A DNA stretch of 64,000 nt from Hymenobacter sp. GOD-10R (GTDB taxonomy: Bacteria > Bacteroidota > Bacteroidia > Cytophagales > Hymenobacteraceae). The notes below the pieces were generated by a model. The model did not search any database. It saw only the letters and a program-made list of their open reading frames with translations, and was not told where the DNA came from. Location of the stretch: the NCBI RefSeq assembly GCF_035609205.1, contig NZ_CP141184.1:4843001-4907000 (forward strand). Reading direction: 5' to 3'. This document shows positions 62,743-64,000 of this stretch, piece by piece (position 1 is the stretch's first letter; each line of letters opens with the position of its first letter). Made by a program: the position numbers and the translations under genes.

Positions 62743-63891
62743 ATGCACTTCCTCATCATCGGCGCGGGTATTAACGGTTTGACTACGGCGCGGGCGTTGC
62801 TCAACCTAGGTCATTCGGTACAGGTGTTTGAGGCGGCCCGCGAGCTGCGCGAGATTGGCGCGGGCGTGGTGCTAGGCGCCAATGCGATGCGGGCACTTGA
62901 GCAGCTAGGTTTGTACGAAGCTGTGCATGCCTACACGCAACCCGTCAAAGGATTACGGCTGCTCGACCAGCAAGGCCGCCCGCTACAGGTTGCCGATACT
63001 GGCCCGTTCACGCGCAAGCTAGGGTTCGACAACATAGGCATCCACCGCGCCAATTTGCAGAAGGCTCTACTCAGCGAGTTGCCACCGGATGTAGTTAACC
63101 TAGGAAAGCCGTTCGTGCGTTTTGAAGAGCACGACAGCCAAGTCACCGTGCACTTTGCCGACGGCTCCACGGCCACCGGTGACGCTTTGTTGGCTGCCGA
63201 TGGTATTCGCTCGCAGGTGCGCTTGCAACTACTACCGAACAGCCAGCCGCGCTACGCAGGCTACACCTGCTGGCGCGCCGTGACGGATGCCGCCAGCCTA
63301 GGTTTGCCGCCCGGCAACTCCACCGAAATATGGGGAACCCAAGGCCGCCGCTTTGGCTACGTGCCCCTAGTCGATGGGCGCGTGTACTGGTTTGCCTGCG
63401 TGAATACCGCTACACCTAGCGACCCGGCGTTCAAAAACCTCAGCAAAGCCAACGTCCAGCAACTCTTCGCCGACCTCCCCCACCCTGCGCCCGCGCTGCT
63501 CGCCCATACGCCCGCTGAGGCGTATCTGTGGGGAGACATTATAGATATTAAGCCGATCCGTCACTTCGCCTATGGGCGCGTGCTGTTGCTCGGCGACGCA
63601 GCGCACGCTACCACGCCCAACCTAGGTCAGGGTGCCGGCCAAGCCGTGGAAGATGCTGCCGTGCTGGCTAGCTGCTTGCGCAAGCACCCTACTCTGACAG
63701 CTGCTTTCCGCGACTTCGAACAACGACGGCGTCCGCGCACTACACGCATCGTGCAGACTTCCTGGTTCTTAGGCTGGGCTTCGCAGATCAAAAACCCATT
63801 TATTTATAAGCTGCGCAACACCGTTATGCGCTTGTTGCCGGCTGCCGTAGCGCAGTGGCAGATGGCATTTTTGTACGAAGCTGACGACTGA
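62743..63891 (+). CDS. FAD-dependent monooxygenase (PHBH fold)
   Basis: 382 residues. FAD motif IIGAGINGLTTARALLNLGH at 4-23 with EAARELREIGAGVVLGANAM, DG motif DALLAADGIRSQVR near 150, and LLLGDAAHATTPNLGQGAGQ near 280 followed by AVEDAAVLA, the order typical of aromatic-ring and kynurenine-type hydroxylases. CWRAVTD fits the group. Substrate unknown. It diverges from the gene at 62695. Confidence 0.88.
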   Translation: MHFLIIGAGINGLTTARALLNLGHSVQVFEAARELREIGAGVVLGANAMRALEQLGLYEAVHAYTQPVKGLRLLDQQGRPLQVADTGPFTRKLGFDNIGIHRANLQKALLSELPPDVVNLGKPFVRFEEHDSQVTVHFADGSTATGDALLAADGIRSQVRLQLLPNSQPRYAGYTCWRAVTDAASLGLPPGNSTEIWGTQGRRFGYVPLVDGRVYWFACVNTATPSDPAFKNLSKANVQQLFADLPHPAPALLAHTPAEAYLWGDIIDIKPIRHFAYGRVLLLGDAAHATTPNLGQGAGQAVEDAAVLASCLRKHPTLTAAFRDFEQRRRPRTTRIVQTSWFLGWASQIKNPFIYKLRNTVMRLLPAAVAQWQMAFLYEADD

Positions 63892-63901
63892 TTCTCGGAA
63901 C

Positions 63902-64000
63902 TGTCATTCCGAGCATTCTGCGTATTAAGCAGAGACGAGGAACCTAGCTTTGCCGTGCCGATAGATTGGCCCGAATTCTTCGTTATCGTTCAGACTGACA
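63902..64000. repeat. Possible start of another repeat (TCATTCCGAGC type)
   Basis: TGTCATTCCGAGC at 63902-63914, then GAGGAACCTAGC near 63938, resembles the TCATTCCGAGC … GAGGAATCTCGC dispersed repeats seen in related genomes, but is diverged and cut by the window end. No gene seen in this tail. Confidence 0.35.

Overview
The window reads as chromosome of a Bacteroidota bacterium of the Cytophagales, most likely Hymenobacter or a close relative. The signs are: a carotenoid cluster (crtI, crtZ) with its own sigma factor and a CarH-like MerR protein; a TonB-dependent receptor with a carboxypeptidase-like N-terminal domain next to a DUF4249-type lipoprotein; PKD-domain lipoproteins; an OmpA protein with PD40 repeats; TAnnTTTG promoter elements and few Shine-Dalgarno sites; and moderately high GC. 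The genus is an inference; no 16S gene is present.

Layout. 1-3500 (minus strand): carotenoid genes crtI (cut by the window edge), ECF sigma factor, CarH-like MerR, crtZ, and a short C-terminal remnant of another gene. 3500-8500 (minus): crotonase, ComEC/Rec2 transport core, GNAT acetyltransferase, PhoH. 8600-10600 (plus): SAM hydroxide adenosyltransferase, ABM-fold protein, HscB, tRNA-Leu(CAA). 10800-15500: YegP-like protein, beta-propeller protein, large OmpA protein and two small proteins. 15500-19500: amino acid permease, Spy-like periplasmic protein, metallo-beta-lactamase/rhodanese fusion. 19500-26200: hairpin-repeat cluster, sbcD, an NmrA-like gene, then sbcC, so the usual sbcDC pair is split. 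26200-32900: DUF6687-like protein, HNH protein, thioredoxin, TonB receptor with two lipoproteins. 32900-35800: an ABC exporter operon with a YtrA-type GntR repressor and a matching inverted repeat in front. 35700-42600: purine nucleoside phosphorylase, duplicated PKD lipoproteins, SppA, RarA, DMT transporter. 42800-45200: modABC molybdate uptake. 45200-54800: TonB-like protein, lipoamide dehydrogenase, geranylgeranyl-reductase-like flavoprotein, FabG, MFS transporter, YiiX-like hydrolase and two exported proteins of unknown function. 54900-64000: VWA membrane protein, lipoprotein, RluE-like pseudouridine synthase, alpha/beta hydrolase, DnaK, exported protein, FAD monooxygenase.

The most distinctive content is non-coding. 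A palindromic element of about 100 bp (arms of 34-38 bp, loop of about 30 nt) occurs three times, each time between convergent genes. A second hairpin family built on GTAGCGCGAA(G)CT is clustered after the MBL-rhodanese gene and recurs beside rarA and before the MFS gene. Several terminators are unusually long perfect palindromes (up to 34-bp arms around one base). The tetranucleotide CTAG, rare in many bacteria, is abundant here, largely through a preference for CTA-GGT/GGC at Leu-Gly and CTA-GCT at Leu-Ala.

I see no phage, transposase, CRISPR array or obvious defence island. Most genes are housekeeping or ordinary accessory genes.
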